Part shown: positions 51,682-60,024 of the stretch, in pieces
Position numbering within the stretch: the stretch's first letter is position 1
How the letters are laid out: each line of letters starts with the position of its first letter
Assembly: GCA_017577405.1 (NCBI GenBank)
Contig: PIUA01000020.1
Span: 124,001-188,000, forward strand
DNA: 64,000 nucleotides
Source: Bacillota bacterium
GTDB taxonomy: Bacteria > Bacillota > Limnochordia > Limnochordales > Limnochordaceae
Direction: 5' to 3'
The notes under the pieces: generated by a model
What the model saw: only the letters and a program-made list of their open reading frames with translations
Database searches by the model: none
Told to the model about the DNA's origin: nothing
Program-made: the position numbers and the translations under genes

Positions 51682-53346
51682 TCACTCCTCTTCGAGCAGC
51701 TTGGCGAGCTCGGAAAAGTCCTTGAGCACCCGCTTGGCCTTGGCCTCCCGTTCCCGCTCCCGCTCCTCCCGTTCCCGCTCCCGCTTGGCCTGGCGTTCGG
51801 CCGCCTCCTTGGCCGCGAGATCCGGGTCCTGGAAGAGCCGAGCCAGCCGGGCCAGCCGTTCGTCCTGGACGGGGGCCTTGGGCCCGGACACGAAGACGGG
51901 GCCCGACTCCACTTCGGCCACGTCCGCCGGCGCCTCCTCGTCCTCGTCGTCACTGCCGAAGAGGGAGGGCAGCTCCTCGTCCTCCGCGACCACCTCGTCC
52001 ACGATGGCCTCTTCGATCTCCTGCCGGACCACCCGCTTCACCTTACGCGCCGGCAGCTTGGCCCGCTTGGGCTCCTCCGGCTCAGGCTCGGGCTCCTCCA
52101 GCTCCAGCTCGAAGAAGGGCACGGCCTCCTCCGCCTCGGCCTCGTCCTCGACCGCCCCGGCCGGCTCCAGCTCCACCTCAGCTGCCGGCTCAACCTCCGG
52201 CGCCAGCAGCTCGTCCGCCACCGGTTCGGCCTCGGCCTCCAGCATCTCCGGCAGCCCTTCGGCCTCGACGGGCTCCACCTCGGGCTCCTCCTGGGCCCGG
52301 GTGAAGATCATCTCAGCCATCTGCGCCTCGCTCTTGATGTCGATCCGAAGCCCCGTCAGCTTGGCGGCCAGGCGGGCGTTCTGCCCCTCCCGGCCGATGG
52401 CCAGGGAAAGCTGCTGCTCCGGCACCACCACCGTGGCCGTCTCCCCGTCTTTGCTGAGGAAGACGTCCGTCACCCGGGCCGGGCTGAGGGCGTTCTTGAC
52501 GAAACGGCGCAGGTCCGGATCCCACTGGATGATGTCAATCTTCTCGCCCCGCAGCTCCTGGACCACCGCCTGGACCCGGATCCCCCGGGGGCCCACGCAG
52601 GCCCCGACGGGATCCACCCGGTCATCCCGGCTCCAGACCGCGATCTTGGAGCGCTTCCCCGCCTCCCGGGCCGCGGCCCGGATCTCCACCACGCCGTCCC
52701 GGATCTCGGGAACCTCCAGCTCGAAAAGACGCTTGAGGAGCCCCGGATGGCTGCGGGAGAGGATCACCTGGGGGCCCCGGGGCGTCTGGCGCACCTCGGC
52801 GATGTAGCACTTGAGGCGCTGGCCCCGGTAGTAATTGTCCCCCGGCATCTGCTCCGAGGGCGGCAGGAGGGCTTCCACCCGGCCCAGGTCGACGAAGACG
52901 TTCCGGCGGTCGATCCGCTGGACGGTCCCGGTGACGATCTCCTCCGCCCGGTTGGAGAACTCGTCGTAGATCAGGGCCCGCTCCGCCTCGCGGATCCGCT
53001 GGATGACCACCTGCTTGGCGGTCTGGGCGGCGATGCGGCCGAAGTCCTCGGGGGTGACCTCCACATCGACCACGTCCCCCACCTTGACGGCCGGGTCCCG
53101 CTCCCGGGCCTCCTCCAGGCTGATCTGAAGGGTGTCGTCCTCGACCTCGTCGACCACTTCCTTCTGGGCGAAGACGGCGATGGTGCCCGTGCGCTCATCC
53201 AGCTCGACCCGCACGTTGTCCGCGTTGCTGAAGTTCCGCTTGTAGGCGGAGACGATCGCGGCCTCAATGGCCGAAAGCAGGATCTCCTTGGAGATGCCTC
53301 GCTCCTGCTCCAGCTCGTTGAGGGCCCCCACCAACTCCAGGTTCAT
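51682..53346 (-). CDS. nusA: Transcription termination/antitermination factor NusA (long acidic tail)
   Basis: This 554-residue protein has the NusA N-terminal polymerase-binding domain (NLELVGALNELEQERGISKE), an S1 domain (EIVTGTVQRIDRRNVFVDLG), KH1 (VDPVGACVGPRGIRVQAVVQ) and KH2 (LSLAIGREGQNARLAAKLTG), ending near residue 350. Bacillus NusA stops about there (371 residues). Here some 200 more residues follow, strongly acidic first (EEPEVEPVEAEGLPEM and onward) and then a charged Lys/Arg/Glu helix. The tail lacks recognisable AR repeats. It is the second gene behind the rimP promoter. Confidence 0.95.
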   Translation of the reverse strand: MNLELVGALNELEQERGISKEILLSAIEAAIVSAYKRNFSNADNVRVELDERTGTIAVFAQKEVVDEVEDDTLQISLEEARERDPAVKVGDVVDVEVTPEDFGRIAAQTAKQVVIQRIREAERALIYDEFSNRAEEIVTGTVQRIDRRNVFVDLGRVEALLPPSEQMPGDNYYRGQRLKCYIAEVRQTPRGPQVILSRSHPGLLKRLFELEVPEIRDGVVEIRAAAREAGKRSKIAVWSRDDRVDPVGACVGPRGIRVQAVVQELRGEKIDIIQWDPDLRRFVKNALSPARVTDVFLSKDGETATVVVPEQQLSLAIGREGQNARLAAKLTGLRIDIKSEAQMAEMIFTRAQEEPEVEPVEAEGLPEMLEAEAEPVADELLAPEVEPAAEVELEPAGAVEDEAEAEEAVPFFELELEEPEPEPEEPKRAKLPARKVKRVVRQEIEEAIVDEVVAEDEELPSLFGSDDEDEEAPADVAEVESGPVFVSGPKAPVQDERLARLARLFQDPDLAAKEAAERQAKREREREEREREREAKAKRVLKDFSELAKLLEEE

Positions 53347-53376
53347 GACCCGTACAAACCTCCTGTTGCCTCCTGG

Positions 53377-53838
53377 TCACCACTCCGGGACCAGATGGGC
53401 CTTCGCCACCGTGTCCAAGGGAACCCGGACCTCTCCCTGGGACGTCTCCACGACCACATGCTCATCGATCAGTCCGAGCAAGCGCCCCTCCCACGTGCGG
53501 GAGCCGTTGATGGGAGCGTAGGCCCTCACCCGAACCGTCCGGCCCCGGAAGCGCTCAAACTCCCGGGGCTTCTTCAGGGGGCGCTCCAGGCCGGGCGACG
53601 AGACCTCCAGGCTGTAGGAGCCGGGAATGGGATCGACCCGGTCCAGCTCGTCGCTGAGAAGTTCGCTCACCCGCTGGCAATCGTCCAGGGTGACGCCGCC
53701 GTCCCGGTCGATGCTCACCCGGAGAATGCGACGACCCTGCTCGGTCACGTAGGCAACATCCACCAGCTCGACACCACATGCGTCGGCGATGGGCTCCGCC
53801 AGTGCCTCCACCTGGGCTTCAATCTCATCCCGCTTCAT
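53377..53838 (-). CDS. rimP: Ribosome maturation factor RimP
   Basis: This 153-residue factor promotes 30S assembly. The N-terminal domain has ALAEPIADACGVELVDVAYV and RRILRVSIDRDGGVTLDDCQ. Then SYSLEVSSPGLERPLKKPRE with the family-diagnostic EVSSPGLERPL leads into an SH3-like C-terminal domain (VVVETSQGEVRVPL). The ATG at 53838 follows GGAGAGG; the frame opens at 53931 but inside the leader hairpin. It heads the rimP-nusA-ylxR-ylxQ-infB-ylxP-rbfA group. Confidence 0.96.
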   Translation of the reverse strand: MKRDEIEAQVEALAEPIADACGVELVDVAYVTEQGRRILRVSIDRDGGVTLDDCQRVSELLSDELDRVDPIPGSYSLEVSSPGLERPLKKPREFERFRGRTVRVRAYAPINGSRTWEGRLLGLIDEHVVVETSQGEVRVPLDTVAKAHLVPEW

Positions 53839-53883
53839 AGCCGGGCCTCTCCACCGTCCCTTCGCCCAACAGCCTTGTAGCCG

Positions 53884-53929
53884 AAAAAGGTCCAGACAGG
53901 ACGAAAGAGTGGGGCTCGCCCACTCTTTC
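53884..53929 (-). promoter_or_regulatory. Terminator-like leader of the rimP-nusA-infB operon
   Basis: Downstream of the predicted start (~53948) the minus-strand transcript folds into an 11-bp hairpin, GAAAGAGTGGG (53929-53919 on the minus strand) with its complement at 53913-53903. At once a short hairpin GTCC/GGAC (53902-53890) follows, then C and TTTTT (53888-53884). This looks like an intrinsic terminator inside the operon leader, so it may be an attenuator, a polC terminator, or both. Confidence 0.55.
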
Positions 53930-53954
53930 ACGACAACGACTCGAAGCCGCTTTC

Positions 53955-53983
53955 AGTATACCCCATCCCCCTGGGGCCTGCAA
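53955..53983 (-). promoter_or_regulatory. rimP-nusA operon promoter
   Basis: On the minus strand TTGCAG (53983-53978) and TATACT (53960-53955) are exactly 17 bases apart. Transcription would start near 53948, about 110 bases before the rimP ATG. The promoter begins 12 bases beyond the polC stop. Confidence 0.65.
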
Positions 53984-53994
53984 GGGGAAGCCAC

Positions 53995-56900
53995 CTAGAA
54001 GAGGCTCAACTGGTCCTTCTCAGGCAAGTCGCCCAGGGCGCCGTGCTCCCGGAGGACATCCACCACCGTCCGGCTCACCCGGCTCCGGGCCTGGAGGTTC
54101 TCCACCGAGCCGAAGGGGCCCTCCTGCCGGGCGGCGTCGATGGCCAGGGCCGCCTGCCGGCCCACCCCCGGCAGGGCGATCAAGGGAGGCCGCAGCCACG
54201 CCTTGACCCCGTCCTCCCCAGGGTCCGCCGGCTCGATCCGGAACCGCAAGGGATCGGACGCGTCCAGATCCACCGGGCGGAAGCGGATGCCCCGGGCCAG
54301 GGCCTCCAGGACCACCTCCAGGATGGTGACCATATTCCGGTCCCGGGCGGTGGCGTCGGCCCCCTTCTGGTCCAGCCGCTGCATCTCCCGGCGGATGGCC
54401 TCCTCGCCCCGGACCACCAGGCCCGCGTCGAACTCCTCCGCCCGGACGGAGAAGTAGACGGCGTAGAAGGCGGCCGGGTAGTGAACCTTATAGTAGGCGA
54501 TGCGGAAGGCCATGGTGACGTAGGCCACCGCGTGGGCCTTGGGGAACATGTAGCTGATCTTCCGGCAGGAGTCCACGTACCACTGGGGCACCCCGCACGC
54601 CTTCATGGCCGCCTCTTCTTCCTCCGACACCCCTTTGCCCTTGCGGACCTTCTCCATGATGTTGAAGGCCAGCTCCGGCTCCATGCCCTGCCGGATAAGG
54701 TAGGTCATGATGTCGTCCCGGGTGGCGATGGCCTGGTTCAGGTCGGCGATGCCGGCGCGGATCAACTCCTGCGCGTTGTTGGTCCAGACGTTGGTCCCGT
54801 GGGAGAAGCCGCTGATGCGGACCAGCTGGCTGAAGGTGGTGGGCCGGGTCTCCTCCAGCATCTGGCGGACAAACCGGGTCCCGAACTCCGGGATGCCCAG
54901 GGTCCCCACCCGCAGGCCCAGCCGCTCCGGATCCTTGATCCCCAAGCTCTCCACGCCCGAGAAGATGGCCATGGTGGCCGGGTCATCCAGGGGGATGGCG
55001 CGGGGGGGCACCCCCGTCTCCGCCTCCAGCATCCGGAGCATGGTCGGATCGTCGTGGCCCAAAAGGTCCAGCTTCACCAGCTGCTCGGAGATGGCGTGGT
55101 AGTCGAAGTGGGTGGTGATCACCCCGGCTTCCCGGTCGTTGGCCGGGTACTGAATGGGGGTGAACTCGTAGATCTCCCGCCCCTTGGGGAGGACCATCAA
55201 CCCGCCGGGGTGCTGGCCCGTGGTCCGCCGCACCCCCGTGCACCCCTGGACCAGCCGGTTGATCTCCGCGCTGCGGGCCGGGACCCCCTTCTCATCCAGG
55301 TACTTGCGGACAAAGCCGTAGGCCGTCCGCTCGGCCAGGGTGGCGATGGTGCCCGCCCGGTAGACCTGCTCGGAGCCGAAGATCTCCTCGGCCGCCTTGT
55401 GGATGGTGGCTTGGTACTCCCCCGAGAAGTTGAGGTCGATGTCGGGCACCTTCTCGCCGTGAAAGCCCATGAAGGTCTCAAAGGGGATGTCAAATCCGAA
55501 CCGGCCAAGCTCGGTGCCGCACGTGGGGCAGGCTCGGCGCGGCAGGTCCACCCCGGCCCCGACGGAGCCGTCGTCGAAAAATTCCACGTAGTGGCACTGA
55601 GCGCAGAGGTAGTGGGGTGGCAGCGGATTCACCTCGGTGATGCCGCAGAGGGTGGCGACCAACGAGGAGCCCACCGAGCCCCGGGAGCCGACTAGGTACC
55701 CGTCCCGCAAGGAGCGCTCCACCAGGAGGGCCGCGGCCAGGTACAACGAAGCGAAGCCGTTCCCCACGATGGAGCGCAGCTCCCGCTCGATCCGTTCCCG
55801 GACCAGGTCGGGCAAGGGGTCGCCGTAAAGCTCCTTGGCCCGGCGGTAGGTCATCTCGGTGATCCGCTCGGCGGCGCCGGGAAGCTCGGGCGCATGGAGC
55901 CCTTCGGGGACGGGGGCCATCGCCTCCACCGTCTCCGCCAGGCGCCGGGGCTGGGTGACCACCACATCGTAGGCCCGCTCCTCGCCCAGGTAGGCGAACT
56001 CCTCCAGCATCTCCTGGGTGGGGCGGAAGTAGAGGGGCGCGGGGTTCTCCACATCCTCGTAGCCCTGGCCCGCCTGGATGATCTGCCGGAAGATCTGGTC
56101 CTCGGGGTGGACGAAGTGGACGTCGCCCGTGGCCACCACCGGCTTGCCCAGGCGGTCGGCTAGGGCCACGATCCGGCGGTTGAAGGCGCGCAGGTCCTCC
56201 TCGTCCCGGGCAATCCCCTGGTCGATCATGAACCGGTTGTTGGCCAGGGGCTGAATCTCTAGGTAGTCATAGAAGGAAGCGATCTCGAGGAGCTCCTCCT
56301 CCGACGCTCCCCGGACCAGGGCGCGGAAGAGCTCCCCCGCCTCGCAGGCCGAGCCCAGGATGAGCCCCTCCCGCAGCCGGACGAGCTCGGCCCGGGGGAT
56401 CCGGGGCCGCCGGTAAAAGTACTTCAGGTGGGAGAGGGAGACCAGCTCGTACAGGTTCCGGAGCCCCTGCTTGTTCCGGGCCAGGATGATGATATGGTAC
56501 GTGGGGCTCCGGGGGGAGGGGTCGTCACAGAGGTACCCCTCCATCCCGTAGATCAGCTTGATGCCGTACTTCTTCGCCACCTGGTAGGCCTCAGGGAAGG
56601 CCTGGACCACCCCGTGGTCGGTGATGGCCACGGCCGGGTGGCCCCACTCGGCCGCCTGCTTGATCACCTCGTCGATGGGCGAAAGCCCATCGAGGGCGCT
56701 CATCTTGGTGTGCAGGTGGAGCTCCACCCGCTTTTCGGGCGCGGTGTCCAGCCGGCGGGGCGGGTCGATCACCTGGATGCCCCGGGCTTCCACGACCAGC
56801 TCCTCCCGGAACCGGTCCAGGACGGGCAGCCCCCGCACCCGGACCCAAGTGCCCGGCTTGAGGACCGCCTCGATGTCGGACCCGCCGTCTTCCCGCCCCC

Positions 56901-57555
56901 GGTCGAAGAACTTCACCCGGATGGAGTCGGTCCGGTCCGTGACGTCGAACTGGACGAGCTTCGCGCCTCCGTTCTCCTGCCCGTTCCGCCTGGCCCGCAC
57001 TGGGCGGGTCTCCAGGTTGAGGATCTCACCCTGGATCACCACCTCAGGCCCCGGTTCCTGAAGCTCCTTGAGGGGCGTGATGACCGGATCCTGAGGGAGG
57101 GACCGGCCGAAACGGATGGGCCCTTCCCCATTCCCGCCCGCTCCTGGGGCGGGCTCATCCCCCCGCGCCTCGCCGGGCGGGCGGAAGTGCTCCTGGAGCC
57201 ACCGGGCGTAGGCCGCGTCATCCTCGGGAATCCCTGAGGAGCTGGCCTCCTCTTGGGCCCGATCCTCATCCTGATCATCCTGGGCCGGGCTGGACGCCCC
57301 GGCCGAACCCTCCAGGGAGATGCGGGCCACCCCGTCCACCGCCTGGGTGAGGCGGGTCTCCATCGCCTCCCGCACCTCCGGGGGGAGGGTTCCGTCGATG
57401 AGAAGCCGCCAGGAGCGGGCCTCCGGGTCCACCTCCACCTGGAGGATGCGGCAACGGGCGACCTCCGCGGGCACAGGGCCAGTGAGGCCCGCCCGCTCCC
57501 ACAGGCGGGCCAGGCTCCGTTCAGCAGGGGACGGAATGACGTAACGACACGACAC
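53995..57555 (-). CDS. polC: DNA polymerase III PolC, without the 3'-5' exonuclease insert
   Basis: This Gram-positive-type replicative polymerase is about 1186 residues; Bacillus PolC is 1437. The OB domain has VVIQGEILNLETRPVRARRN and the PHP domain VELHLHTKMSALDGLSPIDE, AITDHGVVQAFPEAY and VVATGDVHFVHPED. The zinc motif is CAQC then CPTCGTE. The palm has KVPDIDLNFSGEYQ, and TTGQHPGGLMVLPKGREIYEF is typical of PolC. In Bacillus a DnaQ-like exonuclease interrupts PHP; here YGMEGYLCDD passes straight into PSPRSPTYHIIILARNKQGL with no VFDVETTG or other Exo motif. The GTG at 57555 has GGAGG ten bases upstream. Confidence 0.94.
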   Translation of the reverse strand: MSCRYVIPSPAERSLARLWERAGLTGPVPAEVARCRILQVEVDPEARSWRLLIDGTLPPEVREAMETRLTQAVDGVARISLEGSAGASSPAQDDQDEDRAQEEASSSGIPEDDAAYARWLQEHFRPPGEARGDEPAPGAGGNGEGPIRFGRSLPQDPVITPLKELQEPGPEVVIQGEILNLETRPVRARRNGQENGGAKLVQFDVTDRTDSIRVKFFDRGREDGGSDIEAVLKPGTWVRVRGLPVLDRFREELVVEARGIQVIDPPRRLDTAPEKRVELHLHTKMSALDGLSPIDEVIKQAAEWGHPAVAITDHGVVQAFPEAYQVAKKYGIKLIYGMEGYLCDDPSPRSPTYHIIILARNKQGLRNLYELVSLSHLKYFYRRPRIPRAELVRLREGLILGSACEAGELFRALVRGASEEELLEIASFYDYLEIQPLANNRFMIDQGIARDEEDLRAFNRRIVALADRLGKPVVATGDVHFVHPEDQIFRQIIQAGQGYEDVENPAPLYFRPTQEMLEEFAYLGEERAYDVVVTQPRRLAETVEAMAPVPEGLHAPELPGAAERITEMTYRRAKELYGDPLPDLVRERIERELRSIVGNGFASLYLAAALLVERSLRDGYLVGSRGSVGSSLVATLCGITEVNPLPPHYLCAQCHYVEFFDDGSVGAGVDLPRRACPTCGTELGRFGFDIPFETFMGFHGEKVPDIDLNFSGEYQATIHKAAEEIFGSEQVYRAGTIATLAERTAYGFVRKYLDEKGVPARSAEINRLVQGCTGVRRTTGQHPGGLMVLPKGREIYEFTPIQYPANDREAGVITTHFDYHAISEQLVKLDLLGHDDPTMLRMLEAETGVPPRAIPLDDPATMAIFSGVESLGIKDPERLGLRVGTLGIPEFGTRFVRQMLEETRPTTFSQLVRISGFSHGTNVWTNNAQELIRAGIADLNQAIATRDDIMTYLIRQGMEPELAFNIMEKVRKGKGVSEEEEAAMKACGVPQWYVDSCRKISYMFPKAHAVAYVTMAFRIAYYKVHYPAAFYAVYFSVRAEEFDAGLVVRGEEAIRREMQRLDQKGADATARDRNMVTILEVVLEALARGIRFRPVDLDASDPLRFRIEPADPGEDGVKAWLRPPLIALPGVGRQAALAIDAARQEGPFGSVENLQARSRVSRTVVDVLREHGALGDLPEKDQLSLF

Positions 57556-57681
57556 CAGGAAACGGCCTCCGGTCGATGGAATCGGGCGGCTGGGAAGCTC
57601 CGCCCAATGCCACCTACCTTCGGGCAACCCTCGGGGAAACCCTGCGAGGCGCGCTGGAAAGGCCCGCCCCGCGGCCGCTGC

Positions 57682-58716
57682 TCACTCCAGGAGGATCCGG
57701 AGGATGTCCTGGTAGGTGGCGAAGAGGACGAGGGCCATGAGGAAGGCGAACCCAACCACCGTCGCCCAGCCCTGGTGCTCGGGCGGGATGGGCTTGCCCC
57801 GCAGGCCCTCCAGCCCCAGGAAGAGGAGCCAGCCCCCATCCAGCACGGGGATGGGCAGGAGGTTGAGGAGGCCCAGGTTGACGTTGAGGACCGCCGCCAG
57901 AAGGAGCAGGGAGAACCAGCCCTGCTGGGCCGACTGGCCCACGATCTGGAAGATCCCCACCGGCCCCGACAGCTCCACAGGCACCCGCTGGGCGATCATG
58001 CCCAGGAGCCCCGTCACCAGGCTCCGGGTCATCTGCCAGGTCTGGCGGAACCCTTCAGGAAGGGCTTGCCACCAGGGGACGCCCCGCATCCCGTCCATGA
58101 TCTGAACACCGATGCGCAGGGCCCCATCGGGCTGGCGCTCAGGCTGGACGGTGAGGACCAGATTCTGGCCGTCCCGCCGCACGGTGACCTCGATGGGCTC
58201 CCCTTCGCTGGCGGCGATGAGCCGGTTCACCTCCACCGTCCGGTAGACGGTCTGGCCCTCGATGGCGACGATGGCATCCCCCGGCTGGAAGCCGGCCTGC
58301 GCCGCCGGGCTTCCCGGCTCCAGGCCCACCACCTGGACGGGAATGGTGACGGTGGCGATCAGGGCCAGAATGATCACAGCCTGGAGGAAGTTCATGGCGG
58401 GCCCGGCCGCAATCACCGCCATCCGCTGCCAGACCGGCCGGGCGTGGAAGTTCCGGGGGTCGTCGGGCCGCAGGCCGATCCGCTCGTCCTCGTTGGGCTC
58501 CATCCCGTAGAGCCGGCAGAAGCCTCCCAGAGGGATCACCCGCAAGGAGTAGCGGGTGCCCCGCCAGGAGCGGCTCACCCCCGGCCCAAAGCCGATGGAA
58601 AACTCATGGACGCCGATCCCCAACAATTTGGCCGTGCCGTAGTGGCCCAGCTCGTGGAAGAGCACGATGACGCCGAAGACCAGGACGAACGCCACCAACG
58701 ACTGCAGCGTGATCAT
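57682..58716 (-). CDS. rseP: Site-2 protease RseP/RasP (zinc metalloprotease)
   Basis: This 344-residue intramembrane protease has HELGH in VIVLFHELGHYGTAKLLG near residue 21. One PDZ domain follows near residues 115-185 (VVGLEPGSPAAQAGFQPGDA), and the second metal-ligand motif NLLPIPVLDGGWLLF comes near 288. About four membrane segments are visible. It cleaves anti-sigma factors and signal-peptide remnants within the membrane. The ATG at 58716 overlaps the dxr stop as ATGA. In Bacillus proS lies between this gene and polC; it is absent here. Confidence 0.93.
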   Translation of the reverse strand: MITLQSLVAFVLVFGVIVLFHELGHYGTAKLLGIGVHEFSIGFGPGVSRSWRGTRYSLRVIPLGGFCRLYGMEPNEDERIGLRPDDPRNFHARPVWQRMAVIAAGPAMNFLQAVIILALIATVTIPVQVVGLEPGSPAAQAGFQPGDAIVAIEGQTVYRTVEVNRLIAASEGEPIEVTVRRDGQNLVLTVQPERQPDGALRIGVQIMDGMRGVPWWQALPEGFRQTWQMTRSLVTGLLGMIAQRVPVELSGPVGIFQIVGQSAQQGWFSLLLLAAVLNVNLGLLNLLPIPVLDGGWLLFLGLEGLRGKPIPPEHQGWATVVGFAFLMALVLFATYQDILRILLE

Positions 58717-59915
58717 GATCGCACCCTGCTCCTTCCTTCCAGGACCTGGCAGAGGTCCTCGGCCTCGTGCCGTGCCCACCGGTCTGCCTCCCGGATGGTC
58801 TCCAGATCCGGTGCGTCGTGGCTCTCATGGCGTTCCAGCACCTGGTGGACCACCCGCTCGATGTCCACCAGGCGGATGCGGCCGTCGAGGAAGGCCTGGA
58901 CTGCGATCTCGTCGGCGGCGTTGAGCACGGCCGGATAGGTGCCGCCCAGCTTGCCCGCGTGATAGGCGGCATCCAACAGGGGGAAACGGGCCCGGTCGAC
59001 GGGCTCAAAATGGAGGGTGCCCAAGGTAGTGGGATCCAATGCCGGGACCGACTCGACGGCCCCGTCGGGGTACAGCATGGCCCGCTCCACGGGAAGGCGC
59101 ATGTGGGGGACGGCCAGCTGAGCGGTGAGGGAACCGTCGGGCCAAGCCACCAGGGCGTGGACGATGCTCTGGGGGTGGACCACCACATGGATCCGGTCCA
59201 GCTCCATGTCGAAGAGCCAGGCGGCCTCCAGCACCTCGAAGCCCTTGTTCATGAGGGTGGCCGAATCGACGGTGATCTTGGGTCCCATGGACCAGGTGGG
59301 ATGCCGCAGGGTCTCCTCCACCGTCGCCTGGGCCATCGCCTCCCGGGAGGCCGTGCGGAAGGGGCCGCCCGACGCGGTCAGGTAAAGACGAGAGGGCCGC
59401 TGCCGCGCGCCCTCCAAAAGCTGCCACAGAGCGCTGTGCTCGCTGTCCACGGGGAAGAGCTCGCCCTTCCCGCCCCGCCACGCCTCCCGCACCAGGTGGC
59501 CCGCCACCACCAGGCTCTCCTTGGTGGCCAGGGCGACCCGCTTCCCCGCCCGCAAGGCGGCCAGGGTGGGAGCCAGGCCCGCAAAGCCCACCACCGCCAC
59601 CACCACCAGGTCCACCTCCGGCGCCTGGGCCATGGCGACCAACCCGTCCTCACCGACGGTGATCTCCACGCCGGCCTTCTGCGCCGGAGGCAAGAGCGCC
59701 TCGAGGCGCTCCCGAGCCTCGGCGGTGGCCACGTTCAGCCACCTCAAGCGGAGCCAGGGGGCCTCCTGGGAGGCGGCTTCCGCCAGAGGCTCGACGCGGG
59801 TGCCGGCCGCCATCCCGACCAGCTCGAACCGGCCCGGGTGACTGGCGACCACGTCCCGGGCCAGCTGGCCGATGGACCCCGTCGCTCCCAAGATGGCAAC
59901 CCGCGTCACGGACAT
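58713..59915 (-). CDS. dxr: 1-deoxy-D-xylulose-5-phosphate reductoisomerase
   Basis: This 400-residue NADPH enzyme makes 2-C-methyl-D-erythritol 4-phosphate in the MEP isoprenoid pathway. VAILGATGSIGQLARDVVAS is the NADPH site. LATKESLVVAGHLV, VDSEHSALWQLLEGA, LTASGGPFR, MGPKITVDSATLMNKGFEVL and HPQSIVHALVAWPDGSL form the metal and substrate sites. The ATG at 59915 lies very near the predicted transcription start (~59927), with GGAGG almost touching it. A GTG two codons in (59909) has ideal spacing and may be the true start. Confidence 0.96.
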   Translation of the reverse strand: MSVTRVAILGATGSIGQLARDVVASHPGRFELVGMAAGTRVEPLAEAASQEAPWLRLRWLNVATAEARERLEALLPPAQKAGVEITVGEDGLVAMAQAPEVDLVVVAVVGFAGLAPTLAALRAGKRVALATKESLVVAGHLVREAWRGGKGELFPVDSEHSALWQLLEGARQRPSRLYLTASGGPFRTASREAMAQATVEETLRHPTWSMGPKITVDSATLMNKGFEVLEAAWLFDMELDRIHVVVHPQSIVHALVAWPDGSLTAQLAVPHMRLPVERAMLYPDGAVESVPALDPTTLGTLHFEPVDRARFPLLDAAYHAGKLGGTYPAVLNAADEIAVQAFLDGRIRLVDIERVVHQVLERHESHDAPDLETIREADRWARHEAEDLCQVLEGRSRVRS

Positions 59916-59933
59916 GCCTCCACCCCTGGCGGT

Positions 59934-59962
59934 ATTATAGCACAGCCCCTGGCCGCCACCAA
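59934..59962 (-). promoter_or_regulatory. dxr promoter
   Basis: On the minus strand TTGGTG (59962-59957) and a perfect TATAAT (59939-59934) are 17 bases apart. The -10 is also extended (TGCTATAAT). Transcription would begin near 59927, giving a very short leader for dxr. Confidence 0.75.
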
Positions 59963-59981
59963 TGCGCCCCCCATCCTGGGT

Positions 59982-60011
59982 GGAGGAACCGCCTCGGTGT
60001 CACGAGGGCGG
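59982..60011 (-). terminator. Probable terminator after the AI-2E permease gene
   Basis: On the minus strand CCGCCCTCG (60011-60003), loop TGACAC, CGAGGCGG (59996-59989) form an 8-bp stem with one bulged C, followed by TTCCTCC. It lies between the permease stop and the dxr promoter. Confidence 0.5.
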
Positions 60012-60024
60012 GGGTCGTCCTGGC

